Below are positions 6,926-17,075 of a stretch of DNA of 64,000 nucleotides, piece by piece. Within the stretch, counting starts at the first letter, position 1. Every line of letters begins with the position of its first letter. Source of the DNA: Nitrincola tapanii (GTDB lineage Bacteria; Pseudomonadota; Gammaproteobacteria; Pseudomonadales; Balneatricaceae). The notes below the pieces were generated by a model. It did not search any database. It was not told the DNA's origin and saw only the letters and a list, made by a program, of their open reading frames with translations. The DNA is taken from contig NZ_SMRS01000003.1 of assembly GCF_008368715.1 (NCBI RefSeq), positions 248,001-312,000 of the forward strand, given 5' to 3'. A program made the position numbers and the translations under genes.

Positions 6926-6945
6926 GGGTTTGCAACGGGATCCGC

Positions 6946-7089
6946 TTACTTGCGCTCAGCCGCCGCAGCGTCTTTAGCGATCTCTTTTTTCAGAAAACCC
7001 ACACCCAAAATAGTGATGACCACTACGGCCGCAATCACCGCAATGCTCGGGGCTAAAGAAATCAGACTGTATTTATCGATAGACAGCAT
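6946..7089 (-). CDS. Small single-pass membrane protein (47 residues)
   Basis: This short frame reads MLSIDKYSLISLAPSIAVIA... with one hydrophobic segment at about residues 9-32 (SLISLAPSIAVIAAVVVITILGVGF, in two parts) and a charged tail KKEIAKDAAAAERK. A strong ribosome site AGGAGAG lies nine bases before the ATG, and a terminator follows the stop, so it has the outline of a complete single-gene unit. I do not recognise a family. A short N-out/C-in anchor with an alanine/lysine-rich tail is typical of small membrane regulators or accessory subunits, but no function can be assigned. Confidence 0.65.
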   Translation of the reverse strand: MLSIDKYSLISLAPSIAVIAAVVVITILGVGFLKKEIAKDAAAAERK

Positions 7090-7155
7090 AGAACTTACTC
7101 TCCTGAGTTTTATAATCATTAAGGTAAAGCGTGCAGATGGTGAAATTATAGAGGA

Positions 7156-8028
7156 TCAACGCTTTGGCTCAAGCCTTTTTACTAAGCTAGAGGTATCCCA
7201 ACGCCCACCACCTAAAGCTTGTACGTCAGCATAAAACTGATCGACCAGTGCGGTGATGGGTAAAGAAGCACCATTACGACGCGCCTCCTCTAACACTAGG
7301 CCTAAATCTTTACGCATCCAATCCACGGCAAAGCCAAAATCAAAGCGCTTTTCCAACATACTCTGATGCCGATGAGTCAGCTGCCAAGAGCCCGCTGCGC
7401 CATGTTGAATCACATCAAAAACCGCCTCGCCCTCTAAACCGGCACATTCTACAAAATGCACGGCTTCCGCCAGACCTTGCAAAAGACCGCCAATACAAAT
7501 CTGGTTGACCATCTTAGCCAATTGACCGGCACCTGAAGCACCTAAGTGTTTCTGTGAGCGCGCATAGGCCGTCATTAAGGCTTCAGCACGTGCAAAATCT
7601 TCTTTTTCGCCGCCGACCATGATACTGAGCGTTCCCTGCTCAGCCCCTGCCTGGCCGCCTGATACGGGCGCATCCAAAAAACCGCAGCCTTGCGCTTGGG
7701 CTTGTGCGAACAGCTCACGCGCAACCTGAGCCGATGCCGTCGTATGATCAATTAAGAGACCGCCTTGGCTCAACCCTGCTAAAACGCCCTCACTGCCCAA
7801 CACAACTGAGCGCAGATCGTCATCATTTCCGACACAGATGCATACAAACTCTGCACCCTGCGCGGCCTCAGCCGGGGTCGGTGCCAAATGACCAGGGTGT
7901 TTAGCCAACCAATCCGCTGCTTTCTGAGGGGTGCGGTTGTACACCTTTACCCTATGTCCCGCTGCCGCCAAATGCCCAGCCATCGGGAATCCCATCGTAC
8001 CTAATCCAATAAATCCTACCTGCGCCAT
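7156..8028 (-). CDS. 3-hydroxyisobutyrate dehydrogenase family NAD(P)-dependent oxidoreductase
   Basis: A 290-residue beta-hydroxyacid dehydrogenase. The N-terminal Rossmann motif is VGFIGLGTMGFPMAGHLAAAGH, followed by the substrate-binding signature LDAPVSGGQAGAEQGTLSIMVGG near residues 115-140 and the catalytic lysine region GQLAKMVNQ near residue 170. The family includes 3-hydroxyisobutyrate dehydrogenase (MmsB), tartronate semialdehyde reductase (GarR/GlxR) and succinic semialdehyde reductases, and these cannot be told apart by eye. The start at 8028 was chosen for GAGGTG upstream and because the Rossmann fold begins there. It stands alone, divergent from the thioredoxin gene, without valine or glycolate pathway neighbours to point to a substrate. 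Confidence 0.9.
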   Translation of the reverse strand: MAQVGFIGLGTMGFPMAGHLAAAGHRVKVYNRTPQKAADWLAKHPGHLAPTPAEAAQGAEFVCICVGNDDDLRSVVLGSEGVLAGLSQGGLLIDHTTASAQVARELFAQAQAQGCGFLDAPVSGGQAGAEQGTLSIMVGGEKEDFARAEALMTAYARSQKHLGASGAGQLAKMVNQICIGGLLQGLAEAVHFVECAGLEGEAVFDVIQHGAAGSWQLTHRHQSMLEKRFDFGFAVDWMRKDLGLVLEEARRNGASLPITALVDQFYADVQALGGGRWDTSSLVKRLEPKR

Positions 8029-8121
8029 ATCCACCTCATGCTTGAGCAATCAAGATCCGGTTGCTAACAATTCGCTTATAAGCTTAAAGTGCTCACCCTA
8101 GGATTTAAAGGAGTTCAGCTC

Positions 8122-8652
8122 ATGCGCCCGCGTTCGTTCTTCAACGCTCTACTCATTGGTCTATTGTTATTAGGGGGCAGCTCTCATGCTCTGGCACTCA
8201 GCCTAGTCAAACCGGCACCAGAGGAAGCGCAAGCACTCTCCTTTCAAGATCTGCAAGGCCAGACTTTTCAGTTTACCGACTATGCGGATCAAGTCTTGGT
8301 GGTGAACTTTTGGGCTACCTGGTGTCCGCCTTGCGTAAAAGAGCTGCCTTCATTTCAACGCCTGCAAGAGACGTTGCAGGAGGAGGCGTTTCAGGTCATT
8401 TTGATTAATGTGGGCGAGAGCCCAGAGCAGGTCGTTGCTTTTCTGCAGGATCTTGAGCAGCCCATCACTCTCCCCCAGGGTTTAGATGAAAATTGGAAAG
8501 GCTTTGGTCAACTGGGACTCAGAGGCCTTCCCAGCACCCTAATTTACGATCGTCAGGGTAAACTGGTTGAACGTGTTCTGGGCGAGAAGGAGTGGGATGC
8601 GCCAGAGATCGTCACCCCACTGCGTAGGCTACTGACTCAGAGCGATGACTGA
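8122..8652 (+). CDS. Exported TlpA/ResA-type thioredoxin
   Basis: A 176-residue thioredoxin-fold protein. A signal sequence spans roughly residues 1-26 (MRPRSFFNALLIGLLLLGGSSHALA). The redox motif FWATWCPPCVKEL lies near residues 70-82, WCPPC being typical of the TlpA/ResA/CcmG group that reduces disulfides in the periplasm; the cis-proline comes in RGLPSTLIYDRQG. The start at 8122 has AAAGGAG nine bases upstream. No cytochrome c maturation genes are near, so the partner is unknown. It converges with mtnN and the two coding ends overlap by 16 bases. Confidence 0.88.
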   Translation: MRPRSFFNALLIGLLLLGGSSHALALSLVKPAPEEAQALSFQDLQGQTFQFTDYADQVLVVNFWATWCPPCVKELPSFQRLQETLQEEAFQVILINVGESPEQVVAFLQDLEQPITLPQGLDENWKGFGQLGLRGLPSTLIYDRQGKLVERVLGEKEWDAPEIVTPLRRLLTQSDD

Positions 8653-9419
8653 GTCGCTTGACGCTGGACCAAGTCTTTAACAATCGCACTCACCATCTGT
8701 GCGGAATGCGTCGCAGCGGTTTCTAAAAACTCTTTAAACGAAATATTAGACTCGCGCCCAGCAACATCTGACAAAGCACGGATCACAATACACGGGGTTT
8801 GGAAACGGAAGCAGGTTTGTGCAATGGCGGCCGCTTCCATTTCAACTGCTTTTAAATCAGGAAAAAGCTGACAAATATGTGCCACACGCTCTGGCTGATT
8901 CATAAAACTATCACCTGTTGCAATTAAACCATGCACCATCTGCATACCAGAGAACTGAGCAATGCACTCCTCGGCCACTTGTGATAGCAAAGGGTCGGAA
9001 GAAAAGGTGGCAGGCATACCAGGCAGCTGTCCTGGCTGGTAACCAAAGATGGTTAAGTCGGCATCGTGATGCAAGACCTCATCCGAGATGACTAAATCAC
9101 CCACCTGCAAACTGGGATCAGTACCGCCCGCCGAACCTGTATTGATGACACAATCCGGCTGAAACTGGCTCAACAAAAGTGCAGTGCCGATCGCGGCGTT
9201 CACCTTGCCGATGCCGGATTTCAACAACATCACTTGCGCCCCGTGTAACTCGCCTTCATGAAAATCATAACCCGCCTGGGTGAAGGAGTTGAGTTGAGCA
9301 AGAGAGGTGCGCAGGAGCTCAATCTCCTGATCCATGGCACCGATCAAGGCAATGCGTAAAGGCTGGGGTGACGCTAAACGTTCCACGAGTGGACTAATAT
9401 AAGTAGTTGGATTGCTCAT
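8637..9419 (-). CDS. mtnN: 5'-methylthioadenosine/S-adenosylhomocysteine nucleosidase
   Basis: MtnN cleaves the glycosidic bond of MTA and SAH, clearing products of polyamine synthesis and methylation and feeding the autoinducer-2 route. Key parts are visible: IALIGAMDQEIELLR with the first catalytic acid, GSAGGTDPSLQVGDLVIS for the phosphate/ribose region, VEMEAAAIAQTC for the ribose-binding Met-Glu pair, and the catalytic aspartate in RALSDVAG. At 260 residues it is about 25 longer than E. coli MtnN, with an N-terminal extension (MSNPTTYISPLVERL...) before the first beta strand. That extension could mean a later true start, but no clear internal methionine lies before the domain. Confidence 0.93.
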   Translation of the reverse strand: MSNPTTYISPLVERLASPQPLRIALIGAMDQEIELLRTSLAQLNSFTQAGYDFHEGELHGAQVMLLKSGIGKVNAAIGTALLLSQFQPDCVINTGSAGGTDPSLQVGDLVISDEVLHHDADLTIFGYQPGQLPGMPATFSSDPLLSQVAEECIAQFSGMQMVHGLIATGDSFMNQPERVAHICQLFPDLKAVEMEAAAIAQTCFRFQTPCIVIRALSDVAGRESNISFKEFLETAATHSAQMVSAIVKDLVQRQATQSSL

Positions 9420-9512
9420 GCTCGGTGACTAATTCAAGAGATTATCAAAGGCGCTAATGCTACCAGAGCAGCACAGTTTCGCAATGAATAGCGTTGCGAG
9501 TGGCGTAAATTC

Positions 9513-10292
9513 TTAAACTTCCGGATGTTCAGTCCGAGGTAACAGATGCTGCCAACCCAATTGAACCAATAAGTGACAAACTTCCGCATCAAGAGGCGCT
9601 TTGAAGTGCATCGTTTGACCGCTATCAGGATGCTCAAAGCTGATCTCGGTTGCCATCAGCAATAAACGCTGAATTGCAAAATGTTCACGAAACAAACGAT
9701 TATGCCGCCCTTCTCCATGCTTAGTATCTCCGACTAGGGGGTGCAGCAGATGCTTCATGTGACGGCGTATTTGATGCTTGCGCCCAGTTTCCGGTTTCAC
9801 TTCCACCAAGGAGTAACGCGCGACAGGATAACGCCCAACTGGAATAGGAAGTTCCACGCAGGCTAAACGTCGATAATGTGTCACCGCATCTTTCGGCTCT
9901 TTATCAGGATTCGCCTTAGGATGATCGGCATACTTATCGGCAATAGGTTTGAGTGCGTAGTCAATGGTTCCCGCTTCATCTATCCAACCGCGCACCACAC
10001 ACCAGTAGGTCTTTTTCACCTTTCTTTGTTCGAATAACGTATGAATCTTTTGCGCGAGCTCTTTGTTATTGCGAACAAAAACGATCACGCCCGAAGTGGC
10101 TCTATCGAGGCGATGGAGGGTGTGAAAGGTATCTTCGGGATACTGCTGCTTTAACCAGCTAACGAGGTTGGGCGTACGTGCGGGGGCGATCCAGCTCGGA
10201 TGCACCAAAACCCCAGCGGGTTTATGTAAAGCTAGTATATATTCGTCCTGATAGAGGATCTCAGGCGCTACAAAATGCGTAGTGTCAGTCAC
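9513..10292 (-). CDS. truC: tRNA pseudouridine(65) synthase
   Basis: A 259-residue RluA-family pseudouridine synthase. The catalytic motif HRLDRATSGVIVF lies near residues 60-72, with the Asp as nucleophile. There is no N-terminal S4 domain: the protein opens directly with LYQDEYILALHKPAGVLVHPS. That short form, and the end PDSGQTMHFKAPLDAEVCHLL, match TruC, which modifies U65 in tRNA-Ile and tRNA-Asp. RluA itself is similar in length, so a 23S rRNA role is not strictly excluded. It is divergent from yccA across a repeat-rich control region. Confidence 0.88.
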   Translation of the reverse strand: MTDTTHFVAPEILYQDEYILALHKPAGVLVHPSWIAPARTPNLVSWLKQQYPEDTFHTLHRLDRATSGVIVFVRNNKELAQKIHTLFEQRKVKKTYWCVVRGWIDEAGTIDYALKPIADKYADHPKANPDKEPKDAVTHYRRLACVELPIPVGRYPVARYSLVEVKPETGRKHQIRRHMKHLLHPLVGDTKHGEGRHNRLFREHFAIQRLLLMATEISFEHPDSGQTMHFKAPLDAEVCHLLVQLGWQHLLPRTEHPEV

Positions 10293-10293
10293 A

Positions 10294-10370
10294 GTTCGAC
10301 TCTTATATGCGAGATTTCGCGAAGTTTACGTGGAATTTATTCGACTTCCTAGAGTCGAACCTAAGTCGAA
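10294..10370. promoter_or_regulatory. Cluster of four TTCGACT half-sites between truC and yccA
   Basis: TTCGACT occurs at 10294-10300 and 10340-10346, and its complement AGTCGAA at 10353-10359 and 10364-10370. The middle two form a perfect 7-6-7 inverted repeat. Such spacing in a divergent intergenic region is what a dimeric DNA-binding protein would need. I do not recognise the motif as a known operator. Confidence 0.45.
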
Positions 10371-10385
10371 AAAGTTCGGAATGAC

Positions 10386-10414
10386 TTGAACTCAAGCGCT
10401 GAAGTCAGGATGAT
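10386..10414 (+). promoter_or_regulatory. Candidate sigma-70 promoter of yccA
   Basis: TTGAAC at 10386-10391 and GATGAT at 10409-10414 are 17 bases apart. The -35 box matches five of six positions and the -10 box four of six. The start would lie about 30 bases before the chosen yccA start codon, with the TTCGACT cluster immediately upstream. Confidence 0.4.
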
Positions 10415-10449
10415 GTTTTGTGTTGAATAATTAATCGATGAGGGTCTCT

Positions 10450-11130
10450 ATGGATAAAGCACAGGATCTGGCCTATTCCGCTCAAGAATCGGTCTTACGT
10501 ACAAACAAGATGATTCGCAACACTTACATGTTGTTGGCAATGACCATGGCGTTCAGTACCGTTACTGCCGTCATCTCCATGGCGATCAATCCTCCCTTCT
10601 TATTTTATATCGGCAGTGTACTGGTCAGTTTTGTTCTACTCTTTGTCTTAAATCGTAAGCAAAATACTGCGGCCGCCTTACCACTGGCCTTTGCTTTTAC
10701 CGGCCTTTTAGGCTTTGGCTTGGGGCCTTTATTAAATCATTATCTGGCGCTGCAAGGCGGCGGACAGATTGTGATGACCGCACTGGGCATGACGGCTTTT
10801 ACCTTTGTCGGTCTGTCTGCTTATGTCATGAGCAGTAAAAAAGATTTCAGCTTCATGGGCGGCTTCCTGGCAACGGGTGCGATTGTGATGCTGATTGCGA
10901 TGGTGGCTTTGCTGGTTCTGCCTCTGTTTGGGGTTCACATGCCGGCGCTGCACCTAGCCTTCTCCGCCTTAGTCGTATTGCTGATGGCCGGATTTCTGCT
11001 GTATGACACGAGCAACATCGTTAACGGTAAATACGACAATTACGTGATGGCTACTGTGGGCTTGTACCTGAGCATCTACAACCTGTTCGTCCATCTGTTG
11101 CACCTGGTCGGTGTACTGAGCAACGACTAA
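10450..11130 (+). CDS. yccA: Bax inhibitor-1/YccA family inner-membrane protein
   Basis: A 226-residue protein with seven hydrophobic segments and the N-terminal pattern NKMIRNTYMLLAMTMAFSTVTAV typical of YccA. In E. coli YccA is a substrate and modulator of the FtsH protease that protects the Sec translocon. The family is also called Bax inhibitor-1 (TMBIM). The start was set at 10450 (MDKAQDL) because the ATG at 10438 is followed by GAGGGT that can serve as ribosome site for the second ATG. The tus genes follow after a terminator, the usual arrangement of yccA and tusE-type genes in this class. Confidence 0.95.
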   Translation: MDKAQDLAYSAQESVLRTNKMIRNTYMLLAMTMAFSTVTAVISMAINPPFLFYIGSVLVSFVLLFVLNRKQNTAAALPLAFAFTGLLGFGLGPLLNHYLALQGGGQIVMTALGMTAFTFVGLSAYVMSSKKDFSFMGGFLATGAIVMLIAMVALLVLPLFGVHMPALHLAFSALVVLLMAGFLLYDTSNIVNGKYDNYVMATVGLYLSIYNLFVHLLHLVGVLSND

Positions 11131-11152
11131 TCTGACGACACATCTCGGATCA

Positions 11153-11186
11153 CCCCGCCACTTCGGTTAGAATGGCGGGGTTTTTT
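11153..11186 (+). terminator. Rho-independent terminator after yccA
   Basis: CCCCGCCA (11153-11160) pairs perfectly with TGGCGGGG (11173-11180) around a 12-base loop and is followed by six T. It ends yccA transcription 20 bases before tusD. Confidence 0.95.
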
Positions 11187-11207
11187 ATGTCTGCTAAAGG
11201 GTGATTT

Positions 11208-11606
11208 ATGCGCTTTTCCCTGATTATTCAGGCCTCGCCTTTGCAACAACAGGCGGCCAGTACGGCCCTGAGATTTGCTCAAGCCCTACTCAGCTCCGGC
11301 CATCAACTGCACCGTGTATTTTTCTATCGTGACGGCGTCTATACGGCACTGAATAGCAGCTGTACACCCTCCGACGAACTCAATCTACCCGATGCCTGGC
11401 AAGCTTTTGCTCGCGCTCATGAGATCGACCTTGTGGTGTGTATTGCTGCGGGTGTCCGCCGTGGCGTGATCAGTGAAGAAGAAGCGCACCGCTACGGCAA
11501 GCACACCGCGACCCTGGCGGCAGAGTTTGATCTTTCTGGTTTAGGTCAATTGATTGAAGCGACGCTGGTGTCGGATCGCATAGTGACTTTTGGAGGACGG
11601 GCGTAA
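11208..11606 (+). CDS. tusD: Sulfurtransferase complex subunit TusD
   Basis: TusD takes persulfide sulfur from TusA and passes it via the TusBCD complex to TusE, for 2-thiolation of U34 in tRNAs for Lys, Glu and Gln. The 132-residue DsrE-like protein has the active cysteine in DLVVCIAAGVRRG near residue 78, the same position as E. coli Cys78. Operon order D-C-B-E with overlapping ends (TAATG into tusC) supports the assignment. The homologous DsrE acts in sulfur oxidation, but the TusE below lacks the second DsrC cysteine, so the tRNA role is preferred. Confidence 0.93.
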   Translation: MRFSLIIQASPLQQQAASTALRFAQALLSSGHQLHRVFFYRDGVYTALNSSCTPSDELNLPDAWQAFARAHEIDLVVCIAAGVRRGVISEEEAHRYGKHTATLAAEFDLSGLGQLIEATLVSDRIVTFGGRA

Positions 11607-11965
11607 TGGCGAAATCCTGCTTACTGATCAGCTCAGCGGCACCCTATGGCAGCTCAGCGGCTCGTGATCTGTTAGATATTGCACTTACAGCCTCTGTCTT
11701 TGAACTTCCAGTGGCCCTGCTCTTGATCGGCGATGGTGTTTTACAGTTAAAAAGCCAACAACAGCCACAAACAATCGCACAAAAAAATCTGAATGCGATT
11801 CAGGCTTCTTTACCCCTCTATGACCTTGAGCGTATCTACGTCGAAGCAGAGGCGATGAGCTTCTACGATTTACAACTCGAAGATCTCTGCCTCACAGCGC
11901 AGCCGCTTCAGAGTGAAGAGATACAAGCCTTAATCGCAGAATTTGAAAGTGTAATTACGCTATGA
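11606..11965 (+). CDS. tusC: Sulfurtransferase complex subunit TusC
   Basis: A 119-residue DsrF-like protein (MAKSCLLISSAAPYGSSAARDLLDIALTAS...). TusC is a structural part of the TusBCD hexamer; no catalytic cysteine is needed in it. The N-terminal pattern APYGSSAARDLLD, the region LPLYDLERIYVE and the length agree with the family. It starts in TAATG overlap with tusD and ends four bases inside tusB. Confidence 0.92.
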   Translation: MAKSCLLISSAAPYGSSAARDLLDIALTASVFELPVALLLIGDGVLQLKSQQQPQTIAQKNLNAIQASLPLYDLERIYVEAEAMSFYDLQLEDLCLTAQPLQSEEIQALIAEFESVITL

Positions 11966-12258
11966 CCTCATCCAACTCATGCAGTCTCCACACCTTTAAC
12001 ACCTCACCTCGTGAACAAGCTTTGATGCATACCTGCTGTCAGGCGATGGCGGCAACAGATGCCCTACTCTTACTTGAAAATGGCGTGTACTGGTTACGTC
12101 CCCAGGCATTCGAGAAGATCCGTCATCTTAAGGTCTATGCGTTGATACCGGATCTGCAAGCGCGCGGTCTCCAAGCTCCCGACTCCGTCATCCCAATCGA
12201 TGACGCGGGTTTTGTTGCCTTGTGTGTGGAATACAACAAAGTGGTGAGCTGGTTTTAA
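11962..12258 (+). CDS. tusB: Sulfurtransferase complex subunit TusB
   Basis: A 98-residue DsrH-like protein with the family pattern LHTFNTSPREQALMHTCCQ and DALLLLENGVYW. It completes the TusBCD complex. It overlaps tusC by four bases (ATGA) and tusE by one base (TAATG), so all four proteins are translationally coupled. Confidence 0.9.
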   Translation: MTSSNSCSLHTFNTSPREQALMHTCCQAMAATDALLLLENGVYWLRPQAFEKIRHLKVYALIPDLQARGLQAPDSVIPIDDAGFVALCVEYNKVVSWF

Positions 12259-12584
12259 TGAACATTTCCTCTACCTCGGTTGCACGAGATCCAGAAGGTT
12301 ATCTTTTAGACCTCTCCGATTGGTCTGAATCTTTAGCACAAGCCTGGGCCGAAGAAAAAGGCCTGACATTGACCCCGGCTCACTGGGAAATTCTCTATTT
12401 ATTACGTGATTTTTATCAAGAGTATCAGCACTCTCCCGCCATGCGACCACTCTGCAAGGCGATCGCTCAGAAGCTCGGTACTGACAAGGGACGTAGTATT
12501 TATCTATTACAACTCTTCCCCGGCAGTCCGGCTAAACTCGCTGCTTTTTTAGCAGGCCTGCCCAAGCCCGATAATTGTTTGTAA
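12258..12584 (+). CDS. tusE: Sulfur relay protein TusE (DsrC family)
   Basis: TusE accepts sulfur from TusBCD and hands it to MnmA for 2-thiouridine formation. The 108-residue protein has the family core DWSESLAQAWAEEKGLTLTPAHWEIL and ends GLPKPDNCL, with the conserved penultimate cysteine on a flexible arm. Dissimilatory DsrC has a second cysteine ten to eleven residues earlier; here that position is alanine (SPAKLAAFLAGLPKP), which marks it as TusE. The start at 12258 overlaps the tusB stop; the open frame upstream to 12222 lies within tusB. Confidence 0.94.
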   Translation: MNISSTSVARDPEGYLLDLSDWSESLAQAWAEEKGLTLTPAHWEILYLLRDFYQEYQHSPAMRPLCKAIAQKLGTDKGRSIYLLQLFPGSPAKLAAFLAGLPKPDNCL

Positions 12585-12693
12585 TCCTTGCTTCTTTTCA
12601 GGGTTTTCACTGGCTGAGCTCTGTGGGATACTCAGCGTTAAGCAAACTAGTCTATAGTAATTACATCCGCATGTTAGCCGACAGGAAACAAGA

Positions 12694-13245
12694 ATGGGTT
12701 TAGAAGTCGCTGCTGAGCAGATCCGAATGCTCGAACAAAAAAAACGTCAGGATGATGCGGCTCGTCGTGCCAAGGAAGAAGAGATTGTCTATCACCAATG
12801 GGCGACTTTTCGCGTCAATAATGAACTCTTTGGCATAGATGTCATGCAGGTGAAGGAAGTACTGCGCTACGTGGAAATCACACCCGTGCCCGGCGCCGAT
12901 CACTCCGTCCTAGGCATCATCAATGTGCGGGGTAATGTCGTAACGGTAATAGATACTCGTCGCCTCTTCCGCTTGGCGGATGCCCCCTATGATGATGACA
13001 CGCGCATCATTATTGTGGAGCTGAATGATAAAGAAGTGATTGGCCTGGTGGTGGATAGCGTCGATGAAGTCATCAATCTTCCAGCTAACCGTATTGATCG
13101 TGCACCGAATCTAAGTGGAGATGAATCGACTCGCCGCTTTGTACAGGGTGTGTGTTATCACAACAATATTCTGATTATTCTTCTGGATCTGAGCAAAATG
13201 CTCTTGAGCATCATGCCTGTCTCGGATGAAGAATATACCTTCTGA
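12694..13245 (+). CDS. cheW: CheW-type chemotaxis coupling protein
   Basis: A 183-residue protein with a complete CheW domain (residues about 35-175: WATFRVNNELFGIDVMQVKEVLRY, then LGIINVRGNVVTVIDTR and IGLVVDSVDEVI). CheW links receptors to the kinase CheA. An N-terminal charged helical extension (EQIRMLEQKKRQDDAARRAKEEE) of about 30 residues is unusual for short CheW proteins. No cheA or receptor gene is nearby, so it is a stand-alone copy that may serve a distant chemotaxis or pilus-control cluster. The start has AGGAAA upstream. Confidence 0.9.
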   Translation: MGLEVAAEQIRMLEQKKRQDDAARRAKEEEIVYHQWATFRVNNELFGIDVMQVKEVLRYVEITPVPGADHSVLGIINVRGNVVTVIDTRRLFRLADAPYDDDTRIIIVELNDKEVIGLVVDSVDEVINLPANRIDRAPNLSGDESTRRFVQGVCYHNNILIILLDLSKMLLSIMPVSDEEYTF

Positions 13246-13259
13246 CGGCCATCGAAGGC

Positions 13260-14042
13260 TCAGCGAGGCTGAGCCTTGGTAAACAGATCGTAAAAATTCT
13301 GGCGTGTGACTTCAGCGACTTCCTCCACACCTATCCCTTTGAGCTCAGCTATACACTCCGCCACCTTGCCCACATAAGCCGGCTGATTCTGCTTACCACG
13401 ATAGGGCACGGGTGCCAGATAGGGAGAATCGGTTTCTATCAGCAGGTGCTGTAATGGAATCGCCTTGACGACCTCGCGCAACTCGCTGGCATTACGAAAG
13501 GTAATAATGCCGGAAAAGGAGATGCGATAGTTCATCTCAACGGCAGCCTGTGCCATGTCTAATGATTCCGTGAAGCAATGCAAGACACCCGAAGTCTCGA
13601 GATTGCCATGTTCGGCAATTAATTTAAGCGTGTCTTCTCGAGCATCACGGGTATGCACAATCACCGGTAAACCCAACTCACCGGCAAGACGCAGATGTCC
13701 CGCAAAGCTTTCATGCTGAGCATCAAGATGATCTTGACTGTAATAATAATCCAAACCGGTTTCACCTAACGCCACCACATTCGGATACGCAGCGGCGGCG
13801 CGAAGCTTCGCTTCATCAAAGGGATGCGTATCCACATGCAGGGGGTGCACACCCGCTGAGGCCCAAACCTGAGGATAGGCCGAAATGGCCTGTTGCATCG
13901 TCTGATACTGCTCAAGGTCGATCGAAACGCAGAGCATCTGTTCAACGCACTGCTCATGCGCCTGGTGCAGTAAGGTTTCCAGACTGCACCCTTCACGCGC
14001 TAAATCGATGCGATCAAGGTGACAGTGAGAATCAATAAACAT
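13260..14042 (-). CDS. tatD: TatD family metal-dependent DNase
   Basis: A 260-residue amidohydrolase-fold nuclease. Metal ligands are visible in FIDSHCHLD at the N-terminus, GETGLDYYYS near residue 95, VHTRDA, LHCFTES, and ETDSPYLAPVPYRGKQNQP near residue 205. By position after holB and pilZ it corresponds to YcfH of E. coli. The start at 14042 has GAGAG six bases upstream, placed at the end of pilZ. The gene closes the long minus-strand fatty acid/replication block. Confidence 0.93.
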   Translation of the reverse strand: MFIDSHCHLDRIDLAREGCSLETLLHQAHEQCVEQMLCVSIDLEQYQTMQQAISAYPQVWASAGVHPLHVDTHPFDEAKLRAAAAYPNVVALGETGLDYYYSQDHLDAQHESFAGHLRLAGELGLPVIVHTRDAREDTLKLIAEHGNLETSGVLHCFTESLDMAQAAVEMNYRISFSGIITFRNASELREVVKAIPLQHLLIETDSPYLAPVPYRGKQNQPAYVGKVAECIAELKGIGVEEVAEVTRQNFYDLFTKAQPR

Positions 14043-14050
14043 ATGCGCTC

Positions 14051-14401
14051 TCAAATGGTATAGGTACGACGCGCACTATTGAGCGCACCGGCCAGATAAT
14101 TTTCAATTTTACGCACCAGCGGTGCATCCTCACTGGTAAGCTGGATACCTATACCTGGAACACGTCCTCCTTGTGCCGCCTTAGGTGTCACCCAAATCAC
14201 CTTGCCCGTCACAGGTATCTTTTCAGCTTCATCCATGACCGTTAGCAGCATGAAAACCTCTTCTCCTAACTGATAAGGTCGGGTAGTAGGAATGAACAAG
14301 CCACCATGGCTCACGAATGGCATATAGGACTTATATAAATCTTCTTTATTCTCAATCGCCAGCGATAAAATGCCATGACTGATGCGAGGTACGATGGACA
14401 T
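14051..14401 (-). CDS. pilZ: Type IV pilus assembly protein PilZ
   Basis: A 116-residue PilZ-domain protein found, as in Pseudomonas, between holB and tatD. PilZ is needed for type IV pilus formation and contacts the PilB/FimX system. The c-di-GMP signature is absent: no RxxxR in the N-terminal part, and SHGGLFIPT stands where D/NxSxxG would be. That is expected for the founding PilZ, which does not bind c-di-GMP. Its partners pilB-pilC-pilD are in the same window at 52-56 kb. Confidence 0.92.
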   Translation of the reverse strand: MSIVPRISHGILSLAIENKEDLYKSYMPFVSHGGLFIPTTRPYQLGEEVFMLLTVMDEAEKIPVTGKVIWVTPKAAQGGRVPGIGIQLTSEDAPLVRKIENYLAGALNSARRTYTI

Positions 14402-14420
14402 AGCCTTTTAGCTCCCGCTG

Positions 14421-17068
<2,648 letters not shown>

Positions 17069-17075
<7 letters not shown>

